Shown: positions 16,892-27,200, counted from the first letter of the stretch. The stretch is 64,000 bases of DNA from Corynebacterium lujinxingii (GCF_014490555.1 NZ_CP061032.1:1-64000), one strand, 5' to 3'. Notes: generated by a model not told the origin, from the sequence alone. Numbers and translations: made by a program.

Positions 16892-18037
16892 CTAGAGGGC
16901 CAGGCCCGGGATCGTGAGACCCTGCATGTTCGCCAGCACAAAGCCAATGCCGGCGATTGCAGCCACTGCGACGATCGGCGCGACGATGGCCGCGACGTTG
17001 ACGTCGGCCTCAGCCTTCGGTGCCGGCTTCGGCTCCTGCGGTGTCTCGGTCTTCGGCGCTTCCTGCACCTTCGGCGCCTCGCCAGCCTCCTCGACCGGCT
17101 TCTTCTCGGTCCAGGTGATGGTGGTCGGCTGCGCCTGCTTGGTGGCGGTCTCACCGTTCACGCCGATGCGCGAGGTGTTGAGCACCAGCGAGTCCCAGTC
17201 GGCCGGGATGGTCTCCACGCCCTCGGCGGTCTGCACCTCGTAGGGTTCCTCCGAGTAGTTGAAGGTGGTGAACCGGTAGAGGAAGTTCATCACCGAGCGG
17301 TACTCGCCATTGACCGGCTGCGCCTCGCCGACGTTGCGGACTGCCTCGTGGGCGCCGTTGTGGCGCAGACCCAGGGTGTGGCCCAGCTCGTGGAGCACAG
17401 CGTTGCGGAGCTTGTCCTGGGTGTTGACAAAGCGGTGGTTGGCCACGAAGAAGGAGTTGTCGTTAACCAGCGACGCGCCGGTGGCCAGGTTGTTCTCGTC
17501 GATCTGGTCGCCGATAACGCCGATGCGGAACACGCTCTGGCGCGGGCCGAGGAAGTCGTTGATGTTGTTCAGCAGCTGGAACGCCGGGGTGGTGCCGTCG
17601 AAGTAGTACTGCGAGTACTCGACGGTCTCGCCGCCGCGTGCCTCGTAGCCCGGGATGTTGTTGAAGGTCTCGCCGGCGTCGATGTGCATGGCGATGCCGT
17701 GGTCGTCGAAAAGATCCACGATGTCCTGGATCTTCTCCGACTCCAGGCCGTAATCCTCCTCGTCGGACTTCATCCAGTTGAGCTGGAGGAAGATGTCCGG
17801 GCGCTGCGGGTCGGCGCCGTAAGCCGGCAGGTTGAGGAAGGTGCCGTCGCTGAGCACGACGCCGTTTTCTTCCCACTCGTCGGGCAGGCCGTCGTTATCC
17901 GTGTCGACGAGCGCACCCTGTTCAACCGGTGCGCCAGCGCTCACTCCGGCCTCGAAAGCGTGTGCCGGGGTAACGCCGCCGAGTGCAACGGTGGCGGCCA
18001 GTGCTGCTGCGATTCCGTTCCGAAGTGCTGCGCGCAT
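16892..18037 (-). CDS. Secreted, membrane-anchored zinc metalloprotease
   Basis: A 381-residue protein with a signal peptide (about 1-27, ending AHA) and a calcium-binding DTDNDGLPDEWEENG motif at about 45-59, as in thrombospondin type-3 repeats. The metzincin zinc site HELGHTLGLRH is at 216-226, followed by a probable Met-turn (SVMNF). After a Pro/Glu/Lys-rich linker (about 310-345) comes one C-terminal membrane segment (VAAIVAPIVAVAAIAGIGFV). It is probably an extracellular protease displayed at the envelope; the substrate is unknown. Its upstream region carries the densest array of the GATTGTT-type operator in the window, so it is likely tightly regulated. Confidence 0.88.
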   Translation of the reverse strand: MRAALRNGIAAALAATVALGGVTPAHAFEAGVSAGAPVEQGALVDTDNDGLPDEWEENGVVLSDGTFLNLPAYGADPQRPDIFLQLNWMKSDEEDYGLESEKIQDIVDLFDDHGIAMHIDAGETFNNIPGYEARGGETVEYSQYYFDGTTPAFQLLNNINDFLGPRQSVFRIGVIGDQIDENNLATGASLVNDNSFFVANHRFVNTQDKLRNAVLHELGHTLGLRHNGAHEAVRNVGEAQPVNGEYRSVMNFLYRFTTFNYSEEPYEVQTAEGVETIPADWDSLVLNTSRIGVNGETATKQAQPTTITWTEKKPVEEAGEAPKVQEAPKTETPQEPKPAPKAEADVNVAAIVAPIVAVAAIAGIGFVLANMQGLTIPGLAL

Positions 18038-18161
18038 TGTCTTGTGCTCCTTGTGTGTGCGGTGTTCGTGCGGCGATCACCGCGTTGGCTTTGATGGTGA
18101 CGAGTTTATGCACTCGGTATACGTCCGTAAACCTGTCGGTTTTCAGCGCCGTTTCACGCCA

Positions 18162-18306
18162 GATTGTTCAACGTTTATTCCGGATTGTTCAACGTTTCGA
18201 CCGCGATTTAGGTGCAGATTGTTCATCAATCCCCCTCCGTTTTCTGTGCTCCGGGTCCGGTTGTTGAACGATACCCGGGGCTCGAAACCCGGATAGTTGA
18301 ACAATC
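18162..18306. promoter_or_regulatory. Array of five GATTGTT-S-AACAATC operator-like sites
   Basis: Five 15-bp sites related to GATTGTT-(C/G)-AACAATC lie upstream of the metalloprotease gene: 18162-18176, 18183-18197, 18217-18231, 18259-18273 and 18292-18306. The half-site GATTGTTC is intact in the first three and AACAATC in the last. Start-to-start distances are 21, 34, 42 and 33 bp, near whole helical turns. A sixth half-site is at 18463-18477. The rest of the 859-bp gap between the metalloprotease gene and the tRNAs contains only the hairpins and short tandem repeats listed separately. Confidence 0.65.
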
Positions 18307-18578
18307 CGCTATGCATGCATACTATGCATTCCTCGGCATGAAGATAGGAATATATCTACGAAAGGGGCTCTCACCTGGGCACTTTCCGTTTGCTGACAAT
18401 AAAAACCCGCATAAAACCGTGTTAATTCCCGTCGCCGAGGCGCATTTTCCGAGCTCGCCCCGGATTGTTCACCACTTTGCCCTCAGTGACTACCCCCGCA
18501 AATTACCCCCGGTAGTTGCGTGGTGGCGGAGCTTGGGTTTTGTTGCCGGTCTTTCAGCGCCGCGAACCGCCTCCGCAG

Positions 18579-18627
18579 TGCTTCCGCAGTGCTTCCGCAG
18601 CCGCTTCCGCGGCCGCTTCCACGACCG
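18579..18627. repeat. Short tandem repeats of CTTCCGC(AG) type
   Basis: A run of about five degenerate 10-12-bp units (CTTCCGCAGTG, CTTCCGCAGC, CTTCCGCGGC, CTTCCACGAC) lies in the non-coding gap before the tRNA genes. Confidence 0.5.
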
Positions 18628-18637
18628 CGTCTGCAGC

Positions 18638-18677
18638 CGAATCGTCTAGCTCGCCTGTAGTCCAACCAGACGATTCG
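18638..18677. repeat. Inverted repeat with TCGTCTAG motif, copy 1
   Basis: CGAATCGTCT (18638-18647) pairs with AGACGATTCG (18668-18677), a 10-bp perfect stem with a 20-base loop. The 13-mer ATCGTCTAGCTCG at 18641-18653 recurs in copy 2. Confidence 0.6.
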
Positions 18678-18734
18678 CTCTCTATCGAAAATGTGCGCCA
18701 ACACCAACAGGAGAAACGCAAAGCGCCACGCCGC

Positions 18735-18769
18735 ATCGTCTAGCTCGGTCGAACGTCTAACTAGACGAT
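18735..18769. repeat. Inverted repeat with TCGTCTAG motif, copy 2
   Basis: ATCGTCTAG (18735-18743) pairs with CTAGACGAT (18761-18769). Outer GCCGC/GCGGC (18730-18734 and 18776-18780) extends the stem across a bulge. It shares 13 bases exactly with copy 1. The function is unknown; operators or small-RNA hairpins are possible. Confidence 0.6.
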
Positions 18770-18896
18770 CGGCTTGCGGCACAACTGGCCACACAATCGC
18801 CACACAACCGCCACACAACCGCCGCGCCCAAAACCCGGCGCAGCCTGGCGATTTGGTGGTGCCCATGTGGCTCTGTAATATTCCTATTCGTTCCAA

Positions 18897-18970
18897 GGGC
18901 CTATAGCTCAGTCGGTTAGAGCGCATCGCTGATAACGATGAGGTCGCAAGTTCGATTCTTGCTAGGCCCA
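18897..18970 (+). tRNA. tRNA-Ile (GAT)
   Basis: A 74-nt cloverleaf with acceptor GGGCCTA/TAGGCCC, D-arm TAGCTCAGTCGGTTAGAGC, anticodon loop CTGATAA (GAT, Ile) and T-arm GGTTCGA-like AGTTCGATTCTTG. There is no encoded CCA. It is 16 bases before tRNA-Ala. Confidence 0.97.
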
Positions 18971-18986
18971 CAGCCCGCAAGGGCGC

Positions 18987-19059
18987 GGGGCATTAGCTCA
19001 GTTGGTAGAGCACCTGCTTTGCAAGCAGGATGTCAGGAGTTCGATTCTCCTATGCTCCA
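18987..19059 (+). tRNA. tRNA-Ala (TGC)
   Basis: A 73-nt cloverleaf with acceptor GGGGCAT/ATGCTCC (one G-T pair), anticodon stem CCTGC/GCAGG and anticodon TGC (Ala). It follows tRNA-Ile as in the conserved actinobacterial ileT-alaT pair near gyrA; no rRNA is present here. Confidence 0.97.
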
Positions 19060-19069
19060 CAAGGAACAT

Positions 19070-19101
19070 AAAGGCCAGATCCTTCCCAGGGTCTGGCCTT
19101 T
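19070..19101 (+). terminator. Terminator of the tRNA-Ile/tRNA-Ala transcript
   Basis: AAAGGCCAGA (19070-19079) pairs with TCTGGCCTTT (19092-19101), 11 bases after tRNA-Ala. Confidence 0.85.
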
Positions 19102-19267
19102 AGCATTTACGCGATCACTGCAGTTGGGTCGGATGCCTATCTATTTAGGTGCATTGCTTCACGACGACACTCTGCCCCCACCCCTCCAAGCTTGATCTGG
19201 GCTGAGAACGCGCTGAAGTGCCAGCGGGGAATCACGGTTTCGAGGCGACCAGGCACCCAGAAACCTG

Positions 19268-19554
19268 TTTGTTGAACAATCGCTCGGGTTGTGGTGAAGA
19301 TCACCTTGCGGTTTTCTTATTTAGTGCTGACTAAAGGTGGAGGTCAGCGACGCGAGTTTTAGGGTTTTCAAAGGTTATTAGGTGTTTTGGTTGGCTGTGA
19401 GGTGTTTTGGACTGTCCTCCAAGGCGATCTTGCGATTAAATGTGTAGTTATCAGTTTGGAGATCCGTGTTCAGGTGATCTCAAGGCTGCTTCGAATATCT
19501 CCTCCGACTTGTAAGGAATGAAGCCGTTGAAGAACGCAAACTTGAAGAAGCGCG
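19268..19554 (+). repeat. 287-bp long direct repeat, copy 1 (promoter and gene start)
   Basis: It is identical to 23968-24254 except one base (A at 19355, G at 24055). It covers an operator-like site (GTTGAACAATC at 19271-19281), about 240 bp of non-coding leader, the ribosome site and the first 12 codons of the surface gene. It ends abruptly where the two genes diverge (CGCG then TCCTGG or CTATGG). This indicates recent duplication or gene conversion of the regulatory segment. Nothing else was found in the 415-bp gap 19102-19517. Confidence 0.97.
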
Positions 19555-22500
19555 TCCTGGCCACCATGGTTTCCGCCACGGTGGCTTTTGGTGGTGTAGC
19601 AGTGGCTGCGCCGACCGCGGACGCTGACGTACAGGTAACCAGCGAGTACAAGGCTCTGCCGAGCGACGCTACCCAGGCTGCACTGCAGTACAACAAGACC
19701 CAGAAGCTGGATCGCAGGATGGATCTGCTCCCGACCCAGTATGGGCCGGGTTGGTGCATCGACGCCGCTCTGCCGGCGCCGGAGGATTACACCAACTACC
19801 AGGTGCGCCAGCTCAGCGGCGTTTCCGGCCTTTACGGCTTTAACCTTGTCAGCGGTGGCGACTACTCGATTAACCCGGACATCGAGAAGGCAGCCATCAA
19901 CCTGACCAAGTTGATGTTGGACGACTACTACGCCGGTCGTACCGAGGCAGCAAAGAAGAAGGCCCTCGCGATGCAGGCACTGGTTTCCAACAACCAGCAG
20001 ATCCTGGACCAGATGCGTGGCTACATCCTGGGCGAAGTCAAGCCTGAACCGGGCTTTTACGGTTTCGGTTGGGCCACCAAACCGCCGGCTCTTTCGATCC
20101 AGGAATTCTCCACCTGGACCGGCTTTGACATCCGTGGCACGGCGTCGAAGACTGTGGGTCAGTCGGATTACTACCTGGCGAAGGACTCCACGAAGTTCAG
20201 CAAGCTCAATGTGAATCCGGGCGAGTACCTCACCGTTCTGGTTCCGGACGACTACAACGTCTACCAGGACGTGCGCAGGGAGCCGACGAAACAGCGCATC
20301 CTGATCATCGCGCAGCCGGGTCTGGACAATTACAAGCCGGATGTTGTCCGTGACACGGTCACCGAGACCGTTCAGCCTTCGGAGCAGTCCACGGTCACCA
20401 AGACCGTCGAGGGCACCACCTCCACGGAGACCATCACGGTTCGTCCGGGTGCTTCCACCGTCACCGAGACTGTCCGCCCGACCGTCACCAAGACGGAGCA
20501 CTACCAGGAGGTTGTCGAGGAGCTCGTCACTGAGACGCCTGAGAACGTTACGGTTACCTCCACTCAGCGTCCGGACGTCGTCACCGCAACCGCGAAGACC
20601 ACACTGCCGCGCGAAACCGAAACCACGACGGTTACCGCTCCGCAGAAGACCGTCACCATTGAGAAGAGCGAACCGAAGGTTGTTACCGAGTACACCACGG
20701 TTCAGTCGACTGACACTGTCGATGGCGCAACCGAGACTGTCTACGTCACCGAGCCGGCCGCGACCGCTGTCGAGACCGTTCGTCAGACCGCTGCTCCGCG
20801 CACGGAAACCCGCACGGTGACTGCGACCCCGGAGACCAAGGTTGTCGAGACCACGGTCACCAACAAGAACGTCCAGACGGTTGAGCGCACTTCCGTCACT
20901 GAGCGCTACATCCGCAACTTCACCTACGCGTTTGCCTTCTCTGAGACCAACAAGTCGCAGACCATCGACGTCGAGGGTCTGGGCGACTGGTCGCTCGAGG
21001 TCATCGACGACTCCAACGGTCTCGTTGATATCAAGAAGGTTGAGAAGGACGGCAAGTACGTCATCGAGATCGTCCCGAAGCGCGAGGGCAAGGGCACTGT
21101 CCGTTTCGTGATCGTTGACTCTGACGGCAACCGTCACGAGTACACCGTCAACGTTGTCAACCAGAAGACTGAGGACGTCAAGGTCAACGACGTCACCGTC
21201 AACAACCACTACTTCAACGTTGGCGTCTCCAACCTCGACCAGACCATCACCGTTCCGGCTGGCTGGGACTACGAGGTTGAGGGCCCAGGCAGCCTGGAGA
21301 AGGTCGAAGGCTCCTCCACCCAGTACAAGCTCAAGGTCGTTGACGGCCTGAAGCAGGGTGAGATCAAGGTCAAGGTCTTCGAGACCGTTGACGGCAAGGC
21401 AACTGGCGCCGAGAACAACTACATCTACCTGATCGACACCACTGCTACCGGTGACTCGCAGACCCGCATCATCGGCAATCTCAACTCCTTCACGCTCGAC
21501 GCTCCCAACGTTGAGAAGAAGCCGGAGATCGTCGAAGGCGCGGACAAGATCGAAAAGATCGAGAAGCGCGGCAACTTCTGGGTTGTCGTTCCGAAGGAGG
21601 GCGCAACCGGCGATGTTGTGATCAAGGCTGAGGACAAGGACGGCAAGACCTACACCTACACCCTGAAGATCCAGCACGGCACCAACGTCTCTGTGGACAA
21701 CGAGACGTACCAGATTAACGAAGGTGACTCTGTCGAGGTCCGCCACGACGACGGTTACACCAAGGAGATCATCTCCAAAACCGGCGAGTGGGACGGGACT
21801 GACGGGTGGAAGATCACGAACAAGACGAACGGCACGCTCGTCTTCAACGTCTACAAGGACACCGACAACGGTCGCGTGCTTGTGGGCACCTACACCATCG
21901 TCGCAAAGCCGGTAGAGGCAACCGAGTACCCGACCGCAAAGGTCACTCAGGACGTCCTCGACCGAAACACGATCAAGCTCACCCGCGGCACCGAGCAGAA
22001 TGAATTCGTGATCAAGGAAGGCGAGGACCTCTTCGATTACGAGAAGGATGAGGACGGCAACTGGATTGTGTTGCCGAAGCCGGGTACCGACGGCACGATC
22101 GTCATCGCTGAGACGTTCCAGGGCACCGAGCTCGTCGAGTACACCATCAACGTCACCCCGGGTGAGGTTGATGAGAAGGTCATGAATGTCATTTCTGGCG
22201 CTACGGTCGGTCTCTCCGGCAAGGATCTGAAGGTCGTCGAGGGCGAAGACCTGCTTAAGAATGGCCTGAACGGTGGCAAGCTCGAGTTCGTCGAGGGTGC
22301 GCAGGGCCGTGTGGTCATCGAGTCCCGGAACTCCCGTGGCCTGGTGTTCGAACGCCGGATCTTCAACGTCACCCCGTCTGGTGTACGTGAAGAGCGCTTC
22401 GAGCTGACCCCAAAGTCCGAGTCTTCGATCACCATGAACGAGTCGGAGTTCACCTTCGACGAGAAGGGCGACGACGTCATCGACGTGAAGCGTGAGGGCG

Positions 22501-23903
22501 ACACCCTGCTGATCACGCCGAAGGAAGGCAAGACCGGTACCGAGACCGTTGAGATCAAGGATCAGAACGGCACGGTTATCGAGCGCTACATCTACACGGT
22601 CGTGCCGGGCAAGAACGACGGCCAGACCGCTAGCTCGGACGACTACAAGCTGAGCGTCGACGGCCGCTTCACCATCACCCGTATCAACGATAACCCGATC
22701 AAGATCGTTGAAGGCGAGGAGTGGGTTAAGTGGACCGAAGATGACGGCAAGTGGGTGCTGGTCCCGAAGGGTCCGGACTCCATCGGTAAGACCATCAAGG
22801 TGATCGAGACCCGTGGCGACGTTGTTGTGAAGCGCTACAACATCGAGGTCCTCCCGGAGACCAAACCGCTGAACTTCGAAGAAATCCGCACTGTTCTGTA
22901 CAAGGACATCAAGGACGATATCGAGTACGGCGAGAAGTACGAGTACAAGGTCGTCCGTGGTCACGATGTTGTTACGGTTGAGCCGACGGAGTCGGGCAAG
23001 CTGCAGATTTCCGCGCAGCCGGGTAAGCGTGGTCAGGCCACCATTGAAATCCGCGACCCGGAGGGCAACCTCGTTCGCGTTGTCGAAGCGGTTGTTCCGG
23101 ATTCTGAGCAGGGTGTGATCCCGGAGCCGAAACCGTCGATCAAACGCGTACCGAACACGGACAACAAGTTCAGGGTTGACTTCGAGGGTGGCGCCAACAA
23201 CGTCGAGATCAGGGTCTGCGACGCCGACGGCTCCTGCACGATCGTGCCGCGCGACAAGATCGTCGACAAGGGCGACCACCTCGAGGTGGAAGCAGGCGTT
23301 GTCCCCGGTGGCCGGATTGTGGTCGTGCCGATCAAGAACGGCATCCTCGACGAGAAAAAATACGTCGACATCGAATTCAATCGCGTGGTTGATAACTCGG
23401 CTACGACCAACAGCGGCTCCTCCGAGCTCGACGGCAAGTGCATCGCCTCCCTGGTGGGCCTCTCCGCGCCGCTGCTGCTCGCGATCCCGCTGGGCATCCT
23501 GTCCCAGGTCCAGATCCCGGGCTTGGAGGGTCTGTCCGCTCAGGTGAACAACGCTATCCGCGAGACCAACGACCGCATCCAGCGTGGTCTGGGCATCTAC
23601 GACAACGACCGCGCACAGCGTGCAGCGAGCCTGCAGGGTGCGTTCAACGTTGCGAACCCGGAGATGCTGCAGCTCGCCGGTGGCTCACTGGCTGCGATCA
23701 CCATCGGCCTGTTCCTGGTTGACGGTGTGCTGCGTGCCTGCGGCAAGGAGGAGATGACTTCCTCCTACAAGCTCGGCGAGGCAACCGGTCAGGACTGGCT
23801 GATGTACGGCTCCTCCGGCAAGCCGGCTGAGGATGCTGCTGCCAACGCATCCGAGTCCTCCTCGGGCTCCTCCGCAGAGGGAAGCTCGAATGCTGAGAAG
23901 TAA
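19518..23903 (+). CDS. Giant secreted surface protein A (stalk protein)
   Basis: A 1461-residue protein. The signal peptide ends near residue 36 (PTADA). The N-terminal globular domain (about 40-270) has GPGWCID with Cys80. A Thr/Val/Glu-rich stretch (about 275-470) repeats TVTETV- and TVTKT-type units. About ten beta domains of 75-90 residues follow (about 470-1290), each with motifs such as VEGxDLxxxE, WxVxPK and YxINVxPG. The C-terminal module begins SSELDGKCIASLVGL, with two hydrophobic segments (about 1308-1330 and 1388-1406) and a Ser-rich tail. It is probably a membrane-anchored surface stalk or adhesin; there is no LPxTG. The start is uncertain: AAGGA abuts ATG 19518, whereas in-frame TTG 19527 would have ideal spacing. 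It is paralogous to the next gene. Confidence 0.87.
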   Translation: MKPLKNANLKKRVLATMVSATVAFGGVAVAAPTADADVQVTSEYKALPSDATQAALQYNKTQKLDRRMDLLPTQYGPGWCIDAALPAPEDYTNYQVRQLSGVSGLYGFNLVSGGDYSINPDIEKAAINLTKLMLDDYYAGRTEAAKKKALAMQALVSNNQQILDQMRGYILGEVKPEPGFYGFGWATKPPALSIQEFSTWTGFDIRGTASKTVGQSDYYLAKDSTKFSKLNVNPGEYLTVLVPDDYNVYQDVRREPTKQRILIIAQPGLDNYKPDVVRDTVTETVQPSEQSTVTKTVEGTTSTETITVRPGASTVTETVRPTVTKTEHYQEVVEELVTETPENVTVTSTQRPDVVTATAKTTLPRETETTTVTAPQKTVTIEKSEPKVVTEYTTVQSTDTVDGATETVYVTEPAATAVETVRQTAAPRTETRTVTATPETKVVETTVTNKNVQTVERTSVTERYIRNFTYAFAFSETNKSQTIDVEGLGDWSLEVIDDSNGLVDIKKVEKDGKYVIEIVPKREGKGTVRFVIVDSDGNRHEYTVNVVNQKTEDVKVNDVTVNNHYFNVGVSNLDQTITVPAGWDYEVEGPGSLEKVEGSSTQYKLKVVDGLKQGEIKVKVFETVDGKATGAENNYIYLIDTTATGDSQTRIIGNLNSFTLDAPNVEKKPEIVEGADKIEKIEKRGNFWVVVPKEGATGDVVIKAEDKDGKTYTYTLKIQHGTNVSVDNETYQINEGDSVEVRHDDGYTKEIISKTGEWDGTDGWKITNKTNGTLVFNVYKDTDNGRVLVGTYTIVAKPVEATEYPTAKVTQDVLDRNTIKLTRGTEQNEFVIKEGEDLFDYEKDEDGNWIVLPKPGTDGTIVIAETFQGTELVEYTINVTPGEVDEKVMNVISGATVGLSGKDLKVVEGEDLLKNGLNGGKLEFVEGAQGRVVIESRNSRGLVFERRIFNVTPSGVREERFELTPKSESSITMNESEFTFDEKGDDVIDVKREGDTLLITPKEGKTGTETVEIKDQNGTVIERYIYTVVPGKNDGQTASSDDYKLSVDGRFTITRINDNPIKIVEGEEWVKWTEDDGKWVLVPKGPDSIGKTIKVIETRGDVVVKRYNIEVLPETKPLNFEEIRTVLYKDIKDDIEYGEKYEYKVVRGHDVVTVEPTESGKLQISAQPGKRGQATIEIRDPEGNLVRVVEAVVPDSEQGVIPEPKPSIKRVPNTDNKFRVDFEGGANNVEIRVCDADGSCTIVPRDKIVDKGDHLEVEAGVVPGGRIVVVPIKNGILDEKKYVDIEFNRVVDNSATTNSGSSELDGKCIASLVGLSAPLLLAIPLGILSQVQIPGLEGLSAQVNNAIRETNDRIQRGLGIYDNDRAQRAASLQGAFNVANPEMLQLAGGSLAAITIGLFLVDGVLRACGKEEMTSSYKLGEATGQDWLMYGSSGKPAEDAAANASESSSGSSAEGSSNAEK

Positions 23904-23919
23904 ATCGCTCTAGCGCCTT

Positions 23920-23952
23920 AAAAGCCCGAAGCCACCACGGCTTCGGGCTTTT
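23920..23952 (+). terminator. Terminator after surface protein A gene
   Basis: A 14-bp stem, AAAAGCCCGAAGCC (23920-23933) with GGCTTCGGGCTTTT (23939-23952), ends in TTTT. Confidence 0.92.
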
Positions 23953-23967
23953 GACGTTCTTCGAGGT

Positions 23968-24254
23968 TTTGTTGAACAATCGCTCGGGTTGTGGTGAAGA
24001 TCACCTTGCGGTTTTCTTATTTAGTGCTGACTAAAGGTGGAGGTCAGCGACGCGGGTTTTAGGGTTTTCAAAGGTTATTAGGTGTTTTGGTTGGCTGTGA
24101 GGTGTTTTGGACTGTCCTCCAAGGCGATCTTGCGATTAAATGTGTAGTTATCAGTTTGGAGATCCGTGTTCAGGTGATCTCAAGGCTGCTTCGAATATCT
24201 CCTCCGACTTGTAAGGAATGAAGCCGTTGAAGAACGCAAACTTGAAGAAGCGCG
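23968..24254 (+). repeat. 287-bp long direct repeat, copy 2 (promoter and gene start)
   Basis: The second copy of 19268-19554, offset by exactly 4700 bp with one substitution. It fills almost all of the 314-bp gap between the two surface genes, so each gene has its own, nearly identical, promoter and operator-like site (23971-23981). Confidence 0.97.
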
Positions 24255-27200
24255 CTATGGCCGCGCTCATTTCGAGCACTCTCATCGCTGGCGGCGTGGC
24301 CGGCGTTGCCCCGAGCGCGGAAGCGCTGACTTACACGGGCTCCCAGGCCCAGATTGTTAACGCCTACGAGCGCCTGAGCGAAGAGGATCTTCGCCAGTAC
24401 TTCGCCGCTGAGAAGCCGACCTCGTACAGCAACGGAACCTTCGTGCTGCCGACTGACCGTGGCCCGGGTTGGTGCATCGACTGGGGTATCGACAACCCGT
24501 GGAATAACGAACCGGGCGGCTACGAGGTTCGCAAGCTCACCGGCGCCTCGGGCCGTGTCGGTGACGGTTTGCGCATCAACGAGGATATTTTGCTCGCCGC
24601 AATCAACGTCACCAAGTCTCTAACTGCGGATTTCCAGGCCTACCAGAAGCAGCCGTCTCCGGACCGGCTTTACAAGATCCAGCAGGAGAACCGCATCCTG
24701 CAGGCTCTGCTTTCGAACAATCTTGGTGCGCTGAACGAGATGCGCAGCGGCTTCTACTACGGGCAACTCAACCAGACGATGTTCCAGACCATGACTGGTT
24801 TTGACATCCACTGGAAGAAGCAGGACGTTAGGGGCGATGGCACGCCGAACTACGTCTTCACCAAGAACAAGTACTTCAAGACGGTTGAGGAAAACTACAA
24901 CGAGGGTGAGTACATCACCGTTCTTGTGCCGAAGAACTACAACCTCAACCTGAACCCGAAGAAAAACCCGACGTTCCAGCGCATCGTCACCGTTGTGCAG
25001 CCGGGGCTGCCGGGTTTCAAGCCGACGCCGGGCAAGGAGACCATCACTGAGATCACTAAGGTTACGCAGCCGGCGGTCACCACGACGGTTACGGAAACCC
25101 GCCCCGCGTCGAAGACGACCGAGCGCATTACTGAAACTCCGCGCACCGTCACGGAGACGTACACGCACCCTGAGGTCACCGTTACCGAGCGCTCTACGCT
25201 GCCGAAGGCGTACGAGACCGTGCGGGTCACCCGCCCACGCCAGACCGTGACCGAGACCGAGAAGGTCACCCCGGTGACCAAGACTGTCACTGAAACCGTC
25301 TCGGGTACACCGGTCGAGAAGACGGTTGTTGAGACCCCGCCGGCAAAGGTCGTCACGACCACCCGTGAGGGCGAGCCGACGACCGTCACTGAAACCGTGT
25401 CGGACACCCCGGTTGTTGTCACTAAGCCGGCCTCCACCGTCACCGCAACTCGTTGGGCAACGCCGACCCGCACGACTGTAAAGGACGTGCCGGGTGGCGT
25501 CGTCACCGAGACGAAGACCATCACCCCGGAACCGGTCACCTCTACCCGCGTGATTCCGGTGACCGAGAACTACTACACCGAGAAGGTGTACGAGTCGGTG
25601 AAGGAGGTCCACGAGTACTACTACTTCGCTGGCTTCACCAAGAACGACAAGTCCAAGACCATCGAGCTGCCGGACGGTGTGAAGGGCTCCTGGACCTTCG
25701 AGGTCATCAAGGGCCGCGACATCGTCGTGGTCGAGCGTACCGAGGACGGCAAGCTCAACATCACCCCGCGCCCAGACTTTGAGGGCGAGGGCGACGTCGA
25801 GATCCTGATCACGGACGAGCTGGGCAACCAGTACATCTACCGCGTCAAGGTCTCCGACACGATCACCGTGCAGACTCAGACCAACGTCAAGGTCAACAAC
25901 TTCTTCTATACGATCAACCCGGATAGCGAGAACCGCATCAAGGTCATCGAAAAGAACCCGGGTGAGAAGACTGAGCTGGTTTGGATCGACGCCGACGGCA
26001 ACGAGCACGACGTTCTTCCGGGTGGCATCAATGTCTTCGACGACGAGCAGCAGGTCAAGGTTGAGGTCACGAACCCGAACCTGCGTGGCCAGGTCGTCGT
26101 CAAGATCGTCGAAGAGTCCGGCAACGTCCGCGAAAACATCGTCACCATCGAGAACACCACCTCGAAGTTCGATGTTGTCCGCGAGATTCTGAGCACCTCC
26201 ACCGCGATCGTGGAGCGCCGCGGTGGCGACTTCACGATCAAGTCGGGCGAAGAACTCGTTGAGATCACCAAGGGTGAAAATGACACTTGGGTCATCAAGC
26301 CGAAGGACAAGGACACCGAGGGCACGGTTGAGATCGTCTTCACCGATAAGAACGGTGTGGAGTACAACTACACGATCGAGATCAAGAACGACGTGAACTC
26401 CGGCCCGGTCATCCGTAACTACGAGATCCAGTCGGGCAGCGACGGCCAGGACGGCGACACCGTCAAGATCGAGCGTCGTGACGAGTGGGATATCAAGGTC
26501 ATCAGCGGCGACGTTGACGTCGAGTCGACCACCGGCAAGCTTGATGAGAACGGCGATGACACCAACATCTGGACCGTCAAGCCGCGTGACGGCTTCACCG
26601 GTCAGGCTGTGATCCACGTTGTTGACAAGAAGACCGGCACGCTGGTCGGTGTTTGGAATATCCAGGTCAACCCGGGCATCAACCAGGACCAGTACGAGGT
26701 CAAGTCGATTGAGCGCGATATCGTCGATCGCTCCATCGTGGATCTGTACCTCGGCTTTAAGGACACCGAGAACGACGGTGCAAATCCGAACCGTTTCACG
26801 TTCGACACTGAGGGCAAGTTCGACTCGTACGACGAGATGATCGAGCACTACAAGACTGAGTACGAGGGCATCATCGACTTTGAGAAGTCCACCCTTGGTG
26901 AGGATGGCGATTGGCAGCTCGTCTTCAAGCCGGGCGCTGAAGGTACGGTCAAGGTGATCGAGCAGCAGCCGTTCTTCGACAAGGACGACAACGCGGACTA
27001 CCGCCCGATCACCGAGTACACCTACAACGTCTCCCCGGCACCGGTGCGCCAGCTCAACTACGACGTCACCTCCGACAACATCCTCAACCTTTCTGGCACG
27101 AACCTGCGAGTGGTGAATGCCGAAGAGGCGAAGAAACTGCTCGCCGGCGACGTCCCAGCCGACAAGTCCAAGTCCGTCAAACTCGAGTTCAACCGCGATG

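Noticed and set aside
18483..18980. 165-codon minus-strand frame containing RIELATSSLSAMRSNRLSYRP-like text
   Set aside because: Its start is the antisense of tRNA-Ile, a well-known source of false proteins. The remainder runs through hairpins and tandem repeats without a ribosome site.
19470..23279. 1269-codon open frame antisense to surface protein A
   Set aside because: It is a mirror of the codon bias of the true gene; no domains, no ribosome site, and the forward product has a signal peptide and repeats.
24620..26848. 742-codon open frame antisense to surface protein B
   Set aside because: Same explanation: a shadow of a repetitive high-G+C gene.
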